Below are positions 26,404 to 35,561 of a stretch of 64,000 nucleotides of DNA, one piece after another. The DNA is from Streptomyces viridochromogenes. GTDB lineage: Bacteria > Actinomycetota > Actinomycetes > Streptomycetales > Streptomycetaceae. The DNA lies in the NCBI RefSeq assembly GCF_001270495.1, contig NZ_LGUR01000209.1, positions 29,704 to 93,703 on the forward strand. Direction: 5' to 3'. Position numbers and translations under genes: made by a program. The notes beneath the pieces are model-generated. The model saw nothing but the letters and a program-made list of their open reading frames with translations. It did not search any database and was not told where the DNA came from. Numbering within the stretch: position 1 is the first letter of the stretch; each line of letters begins with the position of its first letter.

Positions 26404-28230
26404 GTGCAATCCCCTTACCCCCCACGACCGCCGTACCCGCCACGGCCCGGGGTGAGCCTCGGAGAGTCCGACCGCGATCTCGTCGCGAGCCTGGGCAAAG
26501 CCGATGCGAACGCCCGTGCCGTCGCCCTGCTGATGGCACGGCACTGGCGTGCCACCTACGACTACGCGGCCATCTGCCTGGTGTCCACGGCGAGTTCGGC
26601 CGCCATGGTGGCCGCCGCGGCGTTCCATCGCGTGCTCGGCCGACCCGCCGGCGGCGCACTGCGCCCTCAACTGCTCACCGCCGTACGGGAGCTGGTGAAG
26701 GAGTGGGTGGCCGACGGCGGTATTTCCGCCCTCATGCCGGAACTCGGCAAACCGACCGGCGGGCGCGGGCTGCGCGCCGCGCGGTCCGTGACGCCCGAAA
26801 GGCGGCAAATCGCCGAGCGCGCATTCCGGGCTCTGCCGGGGGCCTCGCAATGCCTCCTCTGGCACACCGAGGTCGAAGCCGAACCGATAACCATACCCAC
26901 TGGTCTGCTGGGGGTGGATGCGGACACCGCGTCGGCGGCGCTGGAGGGAGTGCGCGAGCAATTCCGGACGGGCTGCGTACGCGCCCATCGCGAACTCGCG
27001 CCCACCCGGGAATGCCGCTACTACAACCGCCTCCTCGATGTCCCCATGCGCCGGGGCGGCGCCCTGCTGCCCGATGTCCAACAGCATCTGACGGAGTGCC
27101 GCTACTGCCGTCACGCCGCCGAGCAGCTCAGCCATTTCGAGGGCGGCCTGGACGTACTGCTCGCCGAAACCGTGCTCGGCTGGGGCGCCCGGCGCTATCT
27201 CGACTCCCGGCCCGGACGAGGCGGCTCCGCAACGACACCGTGCGACCGCCGCCGACGCGGCGGACGGCACCGCCCCGAGCGGCTCGACCCGCCACGCGGA
27301 CGCGCGAGGGCCCTCGCCGTGGGAGTCGGTGTGTCCTCGCTCGCCCTGCTCGTGACGGTCCTCACCGCCAGGGGCTGGACCGAGGAGAACGGCGTCCCCG
27401 GCCCGCACGCCACCTGGGGCGCACCCAGCGGCAGGACCGCGCACCCGGGTGCCGTGTCCCCGCCCTCCTCCGGCGGATCACCCTCGGCCGCCTCGGCCGA
27501 GGAACCCGTCGAGATCGCCCAGGGCAGGCTCCGCAACCTCGACCGCGGCCTGTGTCTGGACCTCCGTGACGGCGAGGTCCGCACCGGTGCCCGGGCCGAG
27601 CTGGCCCAGTGCTCGTCCGCCGTGTCCCAGCAGTGGTCGTACCGGGACAACGGCCTGCTGCGCAGCGCCGCCGACCCCACCCTGTGCCTCGACTCCGGCC
27701 CCGACGAGGGCGTGGTCGTCCTGGCGAACTGCCTCGCGCACGCCGGCGAGGTGCGCTACGACCTCACCGTCCACGGCGAACTCCTGCCCCGCCGCTCCGA
27801 GGGGCTGGCGGTCGCGTCCGGCAAGGGCGTGAGCGTGGTGCTCGACGAGCGGGACGGATCCGAGGCACAGCGCTGGCTGCTCGACGGAGGGCTCGCGGAC
27901 GTACGCGAGGAGGGGCCCGAGGAGGGACCCGAGAAGCGGCTCCAGCAGGAGGAGCCGCGCGAGGAGAAGGACACCGCGCCCGTGGTACCCGAGCGCGAGT
28001 CGCCGGACGGCGCCGTCCCCGAACTCCCGCAGGGCGGGCCGGAGGAGGACCCGCAGCCGCGGTACGAGACACGGTATGTCCAGGACGAATCCGGCTACGA
28101 GGCCGAGCCGGCCACCCCCGTCCCCGCCGCCCCCGTCGATGCCGTAGCGGCCCTCCCGGCCGAGGCGCCGGCCACCGTGGCCACGATCGTCGGCACCGCC
28201 ACGAGCAGGCTCGACTCCGCCCTCCACTAG
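26404..28230 (+). CDS. Sigma-like N-terminal domain, transmembrane segment, ricin B-lectin domain protein
   Basis: This 608-residue protein has an unusual order. Residues ~15-130 resemble sigma-70 region 2 helices (SDRDLVASLGKADANARAVA, MARHWRATYDYAAICLVSTA). Cysteines at ECRYYNRLLDVP (near 203) and HLTECRYCRHA (near 235) resemble a zinc-finger anti-sigma module. One membrane helix follows (ALAVGVGVSSLALLVTVLTA, near 305-325), then an extracytoplasmic ricin/beta-trefoil lectin (LRNLDRGLCLDLRDGEVRTG and QQWSYRDNGLLRSAADPTLC). The tail is acidic and Pro-rich. GTG 26404 was chosen because GGAAGGA lies 8 nt upstream. Likely a cell-surface sensor, by inference. Confidence 0.78.
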   Translation: MQSPYPPRPPYPPRPGVSLGESDRDLVASLGKADANARAVALLMARHWRATYDYAAICLVSTASSAAMVAAAAFHRVLGRPAGGALRPQLLTAVRELVKEWVADGGISALMPELGKPTGGRGLRAARSVTPERRQIAERAFRALPGASQCLLWHTEVEAEPITIPTGLLGVDADTASAALEGVREQFRTGCVRAHRELAPTRECRYYNRLLDVPMRRGGALLPDVQQHLTECRYCRHAAEQLSHFEGGLDVLLAETVLGWGARRYLDSRPGRGGSATTPCDRRRRGGRHRPERLDPPRGRARALAVGVGVSSLALLVTVLTARGWTEENGVPGPHATWGAPSGRTAHPGAVSPPSSGGSPSAASAEEPVEIAQGRLRNLDRGLCLDLRDGEVRTGARAELAQCSSAVSQQWSYRDNGLLRSAADPTLCLDSGPDEGVVVLANCLAHAGEVRYDLTVHGELLPRRSEGLAVASGKGVSVVLDERDGSEAQRWLLDGGLADVREEGPEEGPEKRLQQEEPREEKDTAPVVPERESPDGAVPELPQGGPEEDPQPRYETRYVQDESGYEAEPATPVPAAPVDAVAALPAEAPATVATIVGTATSRLDSALH

Positions 28231-28247
28231 TCCAGCCACCAGCCAGG

Positions 28248-28278
28248 GTCACCCCGGTCCCCGGCGCGCCGGGGTGAC
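28248..28278 (+). terminator. Terminator after the ricin-domain gene
   Basis: GTCACCCCGG (28248-28257) pairs with CCGGGGTGAC (28269-28278), a 10-bp perfect stem whose 11-nt loop itself holds GGCGCGCC. It lies 18 nt past the stop. Confidence 0.7.
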
Positions 28279-28468
28279 ACTTCAGCCCCTTCAGACGTTC
28301 AGCCCTCAGTCCCCCCAGTCTCCCCAGTCCCCTTCGCCCCTTCGGCTCTGATCGATGTCAGACGTCATTCAGCCGTTCCTCGTTCACGTCATTGACACGA
28401 GTCACTGTGGTTCGTAGTTTTCCCGCCGCGCCAGTGGTTCCCATGCTCACGAACGCGAAGGTGGACCC

Positions 28469-30025
28469 GTGATCCGTCGTATGTCCGTCGCACTGATGGC
28501 CCTCGCGGCCGCACTCGTCACCCCCGTGCCCGCACAGGCCGCCGACGACCCCGTCGTCCGCACCACCGCGGGCTGGGTGCGGGGGGAAACCACCGCCGAG
28601 GGACGCCAGTTCCTCGGTATCCCTTACGCCGAGCCACCCGTCGGAAAGCTCCGTTGGAAGGAGCCGCGACCCGTCCGGCCCTGGCAAGGAGTGCGGGCGG
28701 CGCGGGACTTCGGCAACAAGTGTGTGCAGGGGGTGAGTTGGGACCCCGGCTATGAGCGACCCAGCCACACCGAGGACTGTCTCGACCTCAATGTGTACGC
28801 CCCCGCGGGCGCCGCCCGTCGTGCGGTCATGGTCTGGTTCCACGGGGGAGGACTCACCGGCGGGGCCGGTCAGGACGTCGTCCCCGACACCTTCGCCCGG
28901 CAGACCGGCACGGTCGTCGTCACCGTCAACTACCGCCTCGGGGCGATGGGCTTCCTCGCCACGGCCGGCCTCGACGACGAGGCGCGCGACGGGGTCTCCG
29001 GCAACTTCGGCATGCTCGACCAGCAGGCCGCCCTGCGCTGGGTCCGGGCCAACATCGGCCACTTCGGCGGCGACCCGGGCCGCGTGACCATCGCGGGCGA
29101 GTCGGCGGGCGGTCGCTCGGTCTGCACCCAGCTGGCCTCGCCGTCGGCGAAGGGCCTCTACCGGGCGGGGATCATCCAGAGCGGGGCGTACGGCGACTGC
29201 GGTGCGCGTCCGCACGGGACGGCTGTGTCCCAGGGCGCCGCCTTCGCGGAGAAGCTCGGCTGCACCGACCTGGCCTGTCTGCGCGCCAAGCCGGCCGCCG
29301 AGATCCTGGCCGCGCAGAACGGCTTCGACTGGGCGCCGGTGGTCGGCGGCGCCTTCCTGCCGAGGCAGCCGCAGGAGGCGTTCGAACGCGGGGCCGCAGC
29401 CGGGGTGCCGGTCATGAACGGGGCCAACCAGGACGAGGGCCGACTGTTCGCCTTCGCCCGGTTCGACGTGAACGGCACGCCGCTCACCGCCGAGCAGTAC
29501 CCGGCCGTCATGCGGGCGGACTACGGCGACGAGGCCCTCGCAAGCTACCCCCTGTCGTCGTACCCCTCCCCGACCATCGCGTACGCCACCGCCCAGGGCG
29601 ACCAGATGTTCGCCTGCTCGGCGCTCCGCCTCGACGGCACGCTCGCCGGACGCGGCCAGGTCTACATGTACGAGTTCGCCGACCGCACCTCCCCGCCCTT
29701 CGCCTCCCTGCGCAACCTCGGCACGGACTTCGACTTCGGCGCCACCCACGTCAATGAGCTCCAGTACCTGTTCAAGCACTTCGGCCTGGAGTCACCGCTG
29801 AACGCCGAGCAGCGGACGCTGGCCCGGCAGATGATCCAGTACTGGGGCTCCTTCGTCCGGGACGGCGAGCCGCGCGCCGCAGGACAGCCCGCGATGCCGG
29901 CCCGGCCGGGGACGGTACTGTCCCTCCGCACCGCATCCGCCCACGGCAATGTGCTGAGCACCACTGCGCACCGTGAGCACCAGTGCAACCTGTGGGACAC
30001 CGAGACCGTCACACAGAACGGGTAG
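28469..30025 (+). CDS. Secreted type-B carboxylesterase
   Basis: This 518-residue extracellular esterase has a cleavable signal peptide (MIRRMSVALMALAAALVTPV ending in AQA-AD). VRTTAGWVRGETTAEGRQFL opens the mature domain, GIPYAEPPVG and EDCLDLNVYAP follow, HGGGLTGG is the oxyanion hole, GESAGG carries the nucleophile Ser near residue 211, and THVNELQYLF lies by the catalytic His. Cysteine pairs suit an exported, disulphide-bonded enzyme. The GTG at 28469 follows AAGGTGGA. Substrate is probably an extracellular ester; not identifiable. Confidence 0.88.
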   Translation: MIRRMSVALMALAAALVTPVPAQAADDPVVRTTAGWVRGETTAEGRQFLGIPYAEPPVGKLRWKEPRPVRPWQGVRAARDFGNKCVQGVSWDPGYERPSHTEDCLDLNVYAPAGAARRAVMVWFHGGGLTGGAGQDVVPDTFARQTGTVVVTVNYRLGAMGFLATAGLDDEARDGVSGNFGMLDQQAALRWVRANIGHFGGDPGRVTIAGESAGGRSVCTQLASPSAKGLYRAGIIQSGAYGDCGARPHGTAVSQGAAFAEKLGCTDLACLRAKPAAEILAAQNGFDWAPVVGGAFLPRQPQEAFERGAAAGVPVMNGANQDEGRLFAFARFDVNGTPLTAEQYPAVMRADYGDEALASYPLSSYPSPTIAYATAQGDQMFACSALRLDGTLAGRGQVYMYEFADRTSPPFASLRNLGTDFDFGATHVNELQYLFKHFGLESPLNAEQRTLARQMIQYWGSFVRDGEPRAAGQPAMPARPGTVLSLRTASAHGNVLSTTAHREHQCNLWDTETVTQNG

Positions 30026-30099
30026 GCTGCCCCGGCGCGCGCTCGCAGGCCGAGCGTGCGCCGGGAACACAGGGTGCAGGACAGGGAGAGGAAGCGGCG

Positions 30100-30744
30100 T
30101 TGCACGTCCAGGAATGGCTCGAAACGGTGCCCCCGCTCGCCATCTATCTGCTGGTGGGCGTCGTCATCGGTCTGGAGAGCCTGGGCATTCCACTGCCCGG
30201 CGAGATCATCCTGGTCTCCTCCGCGCTCCTCGCCTCGCAGCACGGTGACATCGACCCCTTCGTGCTCGGCGCATGCGCCAGCGCGGGCGCGATCATCGGC
30301 GACTCCATCGGCTACGCCATCGGCCGCAAGGGCGGCCGTCCACTCCTGGCGTGGCTGGGCGGGAAATTCCCCAAGCACTTCAGCGAGGGGCACATCGCCA
30401 CCGCCGAGCGGTCCTTCGAGAAGTGGGGCATGTGGGCCGTCTTCTTCGGCCGCTTCGTCGCCCTCCTGCGCATCTTCGCCGGCCCCCTCGCGGGCGTCCT
30501 GCGGATGCCGTACTGGAAGTTCCTCACCGCCAACGTCTTCGGCGGCATCCTCTGGGCGGGCGGCACGACCGCGGTCATCTACTACGTGGGCGTGGTCGCC
30601 GAGTCCTGGCTGAAGCGCTTCTCATGGCTGGGACTGGTCGCAGCGGTCCTGATCGGCCTGACGTCCATGCTGATCATCAAGCGCAAGGCGAAGAAGGCCC
30701 AGACGGCACACCGAGAGCCGGAACCGATCGGCGCCGGGGAGTAA
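30100..30744 (+). CDS. DedA-family membrane protein
   Basis: This 214-residue DedA/VTT protein is likely a lipid (undecaprenyl-phosphate or phosphatidylethanolamine-type) flippase or transport protein. ESLGIPLPGEIILVSSALLA is the first re-entrant motif, GDSIGYAIGRKGG follows, and FEKWGMWAVFFGRFVALLRI with FAGPLAGVLRMPYWKF is the signature containing the essential Arg. The start is TTG at 30100, supported by GGAGAGGAAG 5-10 nt upstream; the open frame extends further up without a site. It follows the esterase gene by 74 nt. Confidence 0.87.
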   Translation: MHVQEWLETVPPLAIYLLVGVVIGLESLGIPLPGEIILVSSALLASQHGDIDPFVLGACASAGAIIGDSIGYAIGRKGGRPLLAWLGGKFPKHFSEGHIATAERSFEKWGMWAVFFGRFVALLRIFAGPLAGVLRMPYWKFLTANVFGGILWAGGTTAVIYYVGVVAESWLKRFSWLGLVAAVLIGLTSMLIIKRKAKKAQTAHREPEPIGAGE

Positions 30745-30752
30745 GACGCCGC

Positions 30753-30812
30753 AAGGGGCGCGGGGCTGTATCGATGTGTGGCTCCGCCGCGCGGGCGCGA
30801 CCAGCCACCGCG
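30753..30812. repeat. Streptomyces intergenic repeat element
   Basis: The stretch AAGGGGCGCGGGGCTGTATC and the following GGCTCCGCCGCGCGGGCGCG with CGACCAGCC are the well-known short repeat scattered through Streptomyces intergenic spaces. The hairpin-forming GCTCCGCCGCGCGGGCG core may work as a terminator for the DedA and carbonic-anhydrase genes, which converge here. Confidence 0.7.
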
Positions 30813-30835
30813 AACCCCGCGGACCGCGTACGGCC

Positions 30836-31366
30836 TTATGCCCCGTGCTCTTCCCGGTGAGCCTTCGCCAACTCCGCGTACATGGTGCCGTTGAGCGTGA
30901 CGCCCTGACGTTCTTCCTCAGTGAGTTCCCGCTTCACCTTCGCCGGCACCCCCGCCACCAGCGACCCGGGCGGCACCCGCATCCCCTGCGGCACCAGGGC
31001 CTGTGCAGCGACCAGCGACCCCGCCCCGATCACCGCACCGTTCAGCACGGTCGCCCCCATCCCGATCAGACAGTCGTCCTCAACGGTCGCCCCATGCACT
31101 ACGGCGTTATGGCCGACCGACACCCTCGCCCCGATGGTCACGGGAAACCCCGGGTCGGCATGGAGCGTGCAGTTGTCCTGCACATTGGACTGAGCCCCGA
31201 CCGAGATCCGCTCCACGTCACCCCGGACCACCGCGCCGTACCAGACACTGGCCCCCGCCTGAAGCGTCACGTCCCCGATCACCGACGACGTCGGCGCCAC
31301 AAACGCAGCCTCGTCGATCTTCGGTTCCCTGCCCCCGATACCCATGACCAGCGCCTTGTGCGTCAT
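30836..31366 (-). CDS. Gamma-carbonic-anhydrase family protein (left-handed beta-helix)
   Basis: This 176-residue protein is made of hexapeptide repeats (VIGDVTLQAGASVWYGAVVR, VERISVGAQSNVQDNCTLHA). The three zinc-type histidines are in CTLHADPG and VGHNAVVHGA, as in gamma-class carbonic anhydrases and YrdA/PaaY relatives. The start at 31366 (MTHKALVMGIGG) follows GGAGAGGGCG; a longer frame to 31444 has none. Whether it hydrates CO2 or acts on a CoA ester is open. Confidence 0.87.
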   Translation of the reverse strand: MTHKALVMGIGGREPKIDEAAFVAPTSSVIGDVTLQAGASVWYGAVVRGDVERISVGAQSNVQDNCTLHADPGFPVTIGARVSVGHNAVVHGATVEDDCLIGMGATVLNGAVIGAGSLVAAQALVPQGMRVPPGSLVAGVPAKVKRELTEEERQGVTLNGTMYAELAKAHREEHGA

Positions 31367-31475
31367 CGCCCTCTCCTTGCCGCCGACGTCCAGACGTACC
31401 GTACGACACCCGGTGGGGCGAAGATCACAGGCCCTCGACCGCATGAGGGAGCCGAACGCTCAGTACGGTGAGCGG

Positions 31476-32273
31476 GTGCTCAAGCGCAAGAACACGTTCT
31501 CGTCCTGGCGGCGCAGCATCACGCAGCGCGCCGTCCACGCGGGCTGGGCCTGGGCGCAGCGCACAGGTTCGGTGACCGCCGAAAACCCCGGCCGATTCCA
31601 CTTCGGCTCGATCGGCGAGGCCACCCGGCTGGCCTTCCCGCTCGGCACCGTCTTCGGCGAACCCTGGATCCACCTCGGCTCCCACTGCATCGTCGGCGAG
31701 CAGGTGACGCTGACGGCCGGTCTGATGCCCGACCTCGACCTCGGCCCGGAGCCGATCCTGCGGATAGGGGACGGCGTCGTGCTGGGCCGCGGCAGCCATG
31801 TCATCGCCGACACGACGGTCACCATCGGCAGCGACTGCTACTTCGGGCCGTACGTCTACGTCACGTCCACGAACCACTCGTACGACGATCCGCACGAGCC
31901 CATCGGCAAGCAGTGGCCCCGCATGGAGCCGGTCGAGATCGGCCCGGGGTGCTGGATCGGCACCGGGGCCGTGATCCTGCCGGGGGCGCGGATCGGGCGG
32001 AACGTCGTGGTCGCGGCCGGCGCGGTGGTCCGGGGCGTGGTGCCCGACCACGCCGTGGTGGCGGGGGCGCCCGCCCGTGTCGTACGCCGCTGGACGCCCG
32101 ACGACGGCTGGCAGCCGCCGCTGCGGACGCCCGCGCCGGTGCCGATACCCGACGGGATCACCCCGGAGCAGCTCCAGGCGCTGGCCGGGCTGGACGAGGA
32201 GACGGTGGCGAGGCTGGCGGAGCTGGAGGAGAAGCCGGCCGCCGAACTGGCCGAGCCGGCCACGGAGTCCTGA
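31476..32273 (+). CDS. Hexapeptide-repeat acyltransferase
   Basis: This ~265-residue left-handed beta-helix acyltransferase has VIADTTVTIGSDCYFGPYVY, then NHSYDDP (the conserved His of xenobiotic/maltose O-acetyltransferases), and GCWIGTGAVILPGARIGRNV with VVAGAPARVVRRW at the coil end. A C-terminal helical tail, PEQLQALAGLDEETVARLAE, is extra. Starts at 31443 (ATG) and 31476 (GTG) are both possible; I prefer the latter since conserved-looking sequence starts with LKRKNTFSSWRR. The acceptor is unknown. Confidence 0.78.
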   Translation: MLKRKNTFSSWRRSITQRAVHAGWAWAQRTGSVTAENPGRFHFGSIGEATRLAFPLGTVFGEPWIHLGSHCIVGEQVTLTAGLMPDLDLGPEPILRIGDGVVLGRGSHVIADTTVTIGSDCYFGPYVYVTSTNHSYDDPHEPIGKQWPRMEPVEIGPGCWIGTGAVILPGARIGRNVVVAAGAVVRGVVPDHAVVAGAPARVVRRWTPDDGWQPPLRTPAPVPIPDGITPEQLQALAGLDEETVARLAELEEKPAAELAEPATES

Positions 32274-32274
32274 G

Positions 32275-33132
32275 TCAGCCGGTCGCCAGCAGCAGCGTGC
32301 CCACCAGCGCCAGTCCCGCGCCCGCCGCCTGCACCCCCCGCAGCCGTTCCCGCAGGAAGCCGCGCGCGGCCAGGGCGGTGACCACCGGGTACAGCGACGC
32401 GAGTACGGCCGCCACGGTGACCGGGCCGTGCTGGGCGGCGACCACATAGGTGCCGTTCGCCGCGACATCGGCGAGGCCGACGAAGGCGAGCGCCGGCAGG
32501 GAGCGCCAGGGGAAGGAGCCGTCCGGGAGGGCGGTGCCGCCGCGCCGCACGGAGGCGTACAGCGCGAGGCCCCCCGCCGCCACGTTGACCACACGCTGCA
32601 CGAAGAGCGCCAGGAACAGACCGGTGACGGTGGTCGACGCCTCCGCGATCAGCGCGAACACCGTGCCGAAGCCGAAGGCCGCGACCAGCGTGAGCAGGAT
32701 GGCCTGCCGCTGCACGGGCGCGCCCCGCAGCTGGGGTCCGCCCGCGAGCGCGATGCCTAGCACGGCGACGGCGATACCCGCGACCTGCGTCAGTCCGGGC
32801 CGCTCGCCGAGGAGGAGACCGACGCCGACCGGCACGGCGACGCCCACGGTGCCGAGCGGGGAGACCACGCCCATGGGGCCCAGCGCGAGCGCCTTGTAGA
32901 AGCAGAGCAGGGCGAGCGGGCCCACCAGGCCGGCGGCGACCGCGAACCACAGCTGCGGACCGGCCTCGCTCCAGCCGCCGGTGGCGACCACGATCACGCC
33001 GAGCACGGCGGCCGCGATGGCCTGCGAGACGACGACCACCGTGAGCGCCGGGGTGCGCCGCGTCAGCAGTCCGCCGCCGAAGTCGGCCAGCCCCCACAGC
33101 AGGCTGGTGGCCAGGGCGAAGAGTGCTGTCAC
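32275..33132 (-). CDS. EamA/DMT-family transporter
   Basis: This 285-residue drug/metabolite transporter has ten hydrophobic segments in two repeats: LFALATSLLWGLADFGGGLL begins repeat one and QAILLTLVAAFGFGTVFALI repeat two. LASLYPVVTALAARGFLRER is the typical end-of-repeat EamA motif. GTG 33132 is preceded by GAGG. It is divergent from the XRE-cupin regulator, which probably controls it. Substrate unknown; amino acids or metabolites are usual. Confidence 0.87.
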   Translation of the reverse strand: MTALFALATSLLWGLADFGGGLLTRRTPALTVVVVSQAIAAAVLGVIVVATGGWSEAGPQLWFAVAAGLVGPLALLCFYKALALGPMGVVSPLGTVGVAVPVGVGLLLGERPGLTQVAGIAVAVLGIALAGGPQLRGAPVQRQAILLTLVAAFGFGTVFALIAEASTTVTGLFLALFVQRVVNVAAGGLALYASVRRGGTALPDGSFPWRSLPALAFVGLADVAANGTYVVAAQHGPVTVAAVLASLYPVVTALAARGFLRERLRGVQAAGAGLALVGTLLLATG

Positions 33133-33153
33133 GGGAGCCTCGCAGTACAGTTC

Positions 33154-33173
33154 GGTGCACGATCGGGTGCACC
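33154..33173. promoter_or_regulatory. Operator candidate GGTGCAC-N6-GTGCACC
   Basis: GGTGCAC (33154-33160) and GTGCACC (33167-33173) form a perfect inverted repeat with 6-bp spacer in the short divergent region between the EamA gene and the XRE-cupin gene. Size and position suit binding by the XRE dimer. Confidence 0.55.
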
Positions 33174-33235
33174 TCACGGTAGTGCAGTCAGGTGAACTCT
33201 GTCATCCATGATATTGGACTCCGCAAGGACGGAAT

Positions 33236-33808
33236 GTGTCGGACCTCGACCTGCTGACCCAGTCCCTGGCGCGCAACGTCAAACGCTGGCGCACCGAGCG
33301 CGGCTTCACCCTGGACACGCTCGCCGCGCGGGCCGGGGTCAGCCGCGGCATGCTCATCCAGATCGAACAGGCCCGCACCAACCCGAGCCTCGGCACCGTG
33401 GTCAAGATCGGCGACGCGCTCGGTGTCAGCATCACGACGCTCCTCGACTACGAGCAGGGGCCCAAGGTGCGCGTCGTCCCGCCGGAGCAGGTGGTCCGGC
33501 TGTGGCACACGGACGCGGGCAGCTACAGCAAGCTCCTCGCGGGCGCGGAGGCGCCCGGCCCGCTGGAGATGTGGGGCTGGAAGCTGATGCCGGGCGAGAG
33601 CAGCGGATCCGACCCGCACCCCGTCGGCACCGTCGAGATCGCCCATGTCACGGCGGGCGAACTCACCCTGACCGTCGAGGGTGTGGAGTACCGCGTCCCG
33701 GCCGGCTCCAGCGTCACCTTCGAGGCCAACGCCCCCCACATCTACGCCAATCAGGGCGATGTCCCGATGGAGATGACGCTGACGGTGTCGGTCCCGCTCG
33801 TGCACTGA
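33236..33808 (+). CDS. XRE-family regulator with cupin domain
   Basis: This 190-residue regulator has an N-terminal HTH (LARNVKRWRTERGFTLDTLA, AGVSRGMLIQIEQARTNPSL) and a C-terminal cupin (VGTVEIAHVTAGELTLTVEG, PAGSSVTFEANAPHIYANQG). This architecture is common in regulators of metabolite exporters and amine/amino-acid catabolism; the cupin senses a small ligand. GTG 33236 follows AAGGACGGA. The divergent EamA transporter and the palindrome between them make a self-contained export circuit likely. Confidence 0.88.
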   Translation: MSDLDLLTQSLARNVKRWRTERGFTLDTLAARAGVSRGMLIQIEQARTNPSLGTVVKIGDALGVSITTLLDYEQGPKVRVVPPEQVVRLWHTDAGSYSKLLAGAEAPGPLEMWGWKLMPGESSGSDPHPVGTVEIAHVTAGELTLTVEGVEYRVPAGSSVTFEANAPHIYANQGDVPMEMTLTVSVPLVH

Positions 33809-33851
33809 GACGCCAGGGTCGCGGCCTCTGCCGCCCTGTTAGCGTGCGCTC

Positions 33852-34409
33852 ATGGACGCACCCATCGGACGCTTCGACAACGCCACCCCCGCCCCCGCCT
33901 GCCTCGACGAGCTCACCCGCCCGGTCGCCGACGCGTTGCGCGCCTGGCACGGCAGCGTCCCTGCCGACCAGATCGTCTACGTCGACACCGATCAGCGGTG
34001 GGCCGACACCGCCGTCTTCGTCGAGCACTACGGACGGGAACTGCTCGAACAGTCCGCGAACTGCGTGGTCGTCGCGGGCAAGCGCGGCGGCGAGACGACA
34101 CTCGCCGCGTGCGTCGTGCTCTCCACCACGCGGGTCGACGTGAACGGTGTCGTACGCCGTCAACTCGGTGCCCGCAAGGCGTCGTTCGCCTCGATGGACA
34201 CCGCGACCGGCGAGACCGGCATGGAGTACGGCGGAATCACCCCGATCGGACTGCCGGGCGACTGGCCGGTGCTGGTGGACTCGGCCGTCGTCGACCTGCC
34301 GTACGTGCTGGTCGGCAGCGGGCGCCGGCGCGGCAAGCTGCTGGTGCCGGGCAAGGCGTTCGCGGAGCTGCCGGGAGCCGTCGTACTGGAGGGCCTCGGC
34401 GTCGCCTGA
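33852..34409 (+). CDS. YbaK/aminoacyl-tRNA-deacylase-like protein
   Basis: This 185-residue protein carries the YbaK/ProX-like fold: CVVVAGKRGGETTLAACVVL, then RQLGARKASFASMDTATGET and GITPIGLPGDWPVLVDSAVV. The Lys in RKASF matches the conserved residue of trans-editing domains that hydrolyse mischarged tRNAs. The N-terminus carries an extra ~60 residues. It may follow the XRE gene in one transcript (43 nt gap). Substrate tRNA is not predictable. Confidence 0.78.
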   Translation: MDAPIGRFDNATPAPACLDELTRPVADALRAWHGSVPADQIVYVDTDQRWADTAVFVEHYGRELLEQSANCVVVAGKRGGETTLAACVVLSTTRVDVNGVVRRQLGARKASFASMDTATGETGMEYGGITPIGLPGDWPVLVDSAVVDLPYVLVGSGRRRGKLLVPGKAFAELPGAVVLEGLGVA

Positions 34410-34437
34410 GCCCGCCGTCCGGGTCGGTCGCCCGAGC

Positions 34438-35511
34438 TCAGACCGCGGTGTGGTGCGCGAGGGCGAGATGCGGATCCGCCTCGCCAGGCACCGGTGCCGG
34501 GTCGGCGTGGACCAGGGCCGCGGTGAGCCGGGGGACGGCGTGCAGCAGGGCGTGCTCGGCGTCGACGGCGATGGCGTGTGCCTGACGTACCGTCACGTCG
34601 CCGTCCACGACGACCGCCACCTCGGCACGCAGCCGGTGCCCGATCCAGCGCATGCGCAACTCGCCGACCTCGCGCACCCCGGCGACCTCCCGAAGGGCGC
34701 CTTCGGCCCGGTCCACCAGGGCCGGATCCACGGCGTCCAGCACGCGCCGGAAGACCTCGCGGGCCGCGTCCCGCAGCACCAGCGTGATCGCGGCCGTGAT
34801 CGCCAACCCCACGATCGGGTCCGCGAGTTGCCATCCCAGCGCCGCACCGCCCGCGCTCAACAGGACGGCCAGTGAGGTGAATCCGTCCGTCCGGGCGTGC
34901 AGTCCGTCCGCGACCAGCGCGGCCGAGCCGATCGCGCGGCCGACCCGGATCCGGTACCGGGCCACCCACTCGTTGCCCGCGAACCCGACGATCGCCGCCA
35001 CGGCCACGGCCGGGATCTGCTGCACGGGGCGGGGGTCGAGGAGCCGGTCGACGGCCGTCCACGCGGCGAAGGCCGCGGACGCGGCGATCGTCAGCACGAT
35101 GACGATGCCTGCCAGGTCCTCGGCCCGTCCGTAGCCATAGGTGAAGCGGCGCGTCGCCGCGCGTCTGCCCAGCACGAAGGCGATCCCCAGCGGTACGGCG
35201 GTCAGCGCGTCCGCGGTGTTGTGCACCGTGTCGCCGAGCAGCGCCACCGACCCGGAGACGACCACCACGGCCGCCTGCGCGAGCGCCGTCACTCCGAGCA
35301 CGGCCAGCGAGACCCACAGTGCGCGCATGCCGCGGGCCGAGGACTCCAGGGCGGAGTCGAGCTTGTCGGCGGTCTCGTGGGAGTGGGGTTTGAGGAGGTG
35401 GGCGAGGCGGTGACGGCACTCGCGCAGGCGGCCGTGGTGGTCGTGGGCGTGCCGGTGTCCGTTCCCGTGGTGGTGCTCGTGCCCGTGGTGGTGCTCGTGT
35501 CGGTCGTTCAC
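34438..35511 (-). CDS. Cation diffusion facilitator (CDF) metal transporter
   Basis: This ~357-residue CDF exporter has a strikingly His-rich cytosolic N-terminus (HEHHHGHEHHHGNGHRHAHD). LLGDTVHNTADALTAVPLGI and LVADGLHARTDGFTSLAVLL carry the transport-site His/Asp pairs of zinc-type CDFs (HxxxD in TM2 and TM5). The C-terminal domain (VGELRMRWIGHRLRAEVAVV) is the usual ferredoxin-like dimer. I chose GTG 35511 because GGAAGGGG lies 6 nt upstream. ATG 35556, right after a CATAAT box, would give a leaderless product 15 residues longer. Divergent from ArsR. Confidence 0.87.
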   Translation of the reverse strand: MNDRHEHHHGHEHHHGNGHRHAHDHHGRLRECRHRLAHLLKPHSHETADKLDSALESSARGMRALWVSLAVLGVTALAQAAVVVVSGSVALLGDTVHNTADALTAVPLGIAFVLGRRAATRRFTYGYGRAEDLAGIVIVLTIAASAAFAAWTAVDRLLDPRPVQQIPAVAVAAIVGFAGNEWVARYRIRVGRAIGSAALVADGLHARTDGFTSLAVLLSAGGAALGWQLADPIVGLAITAAITLVLRDAAREVFRRVLDAVDPALVDRAEGALREVAGVREVGELRMRWIGHRLRAEVAVVVDGDVTVRQAHAIAVDAEHALLHAVPRLTAALVHADPAPVPGEADPHLALAHHTAV

Positions 35512-35561
35512 GGTGGTCCCCTTCCGGTGCGCGGGAGTGGACGTGTGCCCGTCCATGGCGC

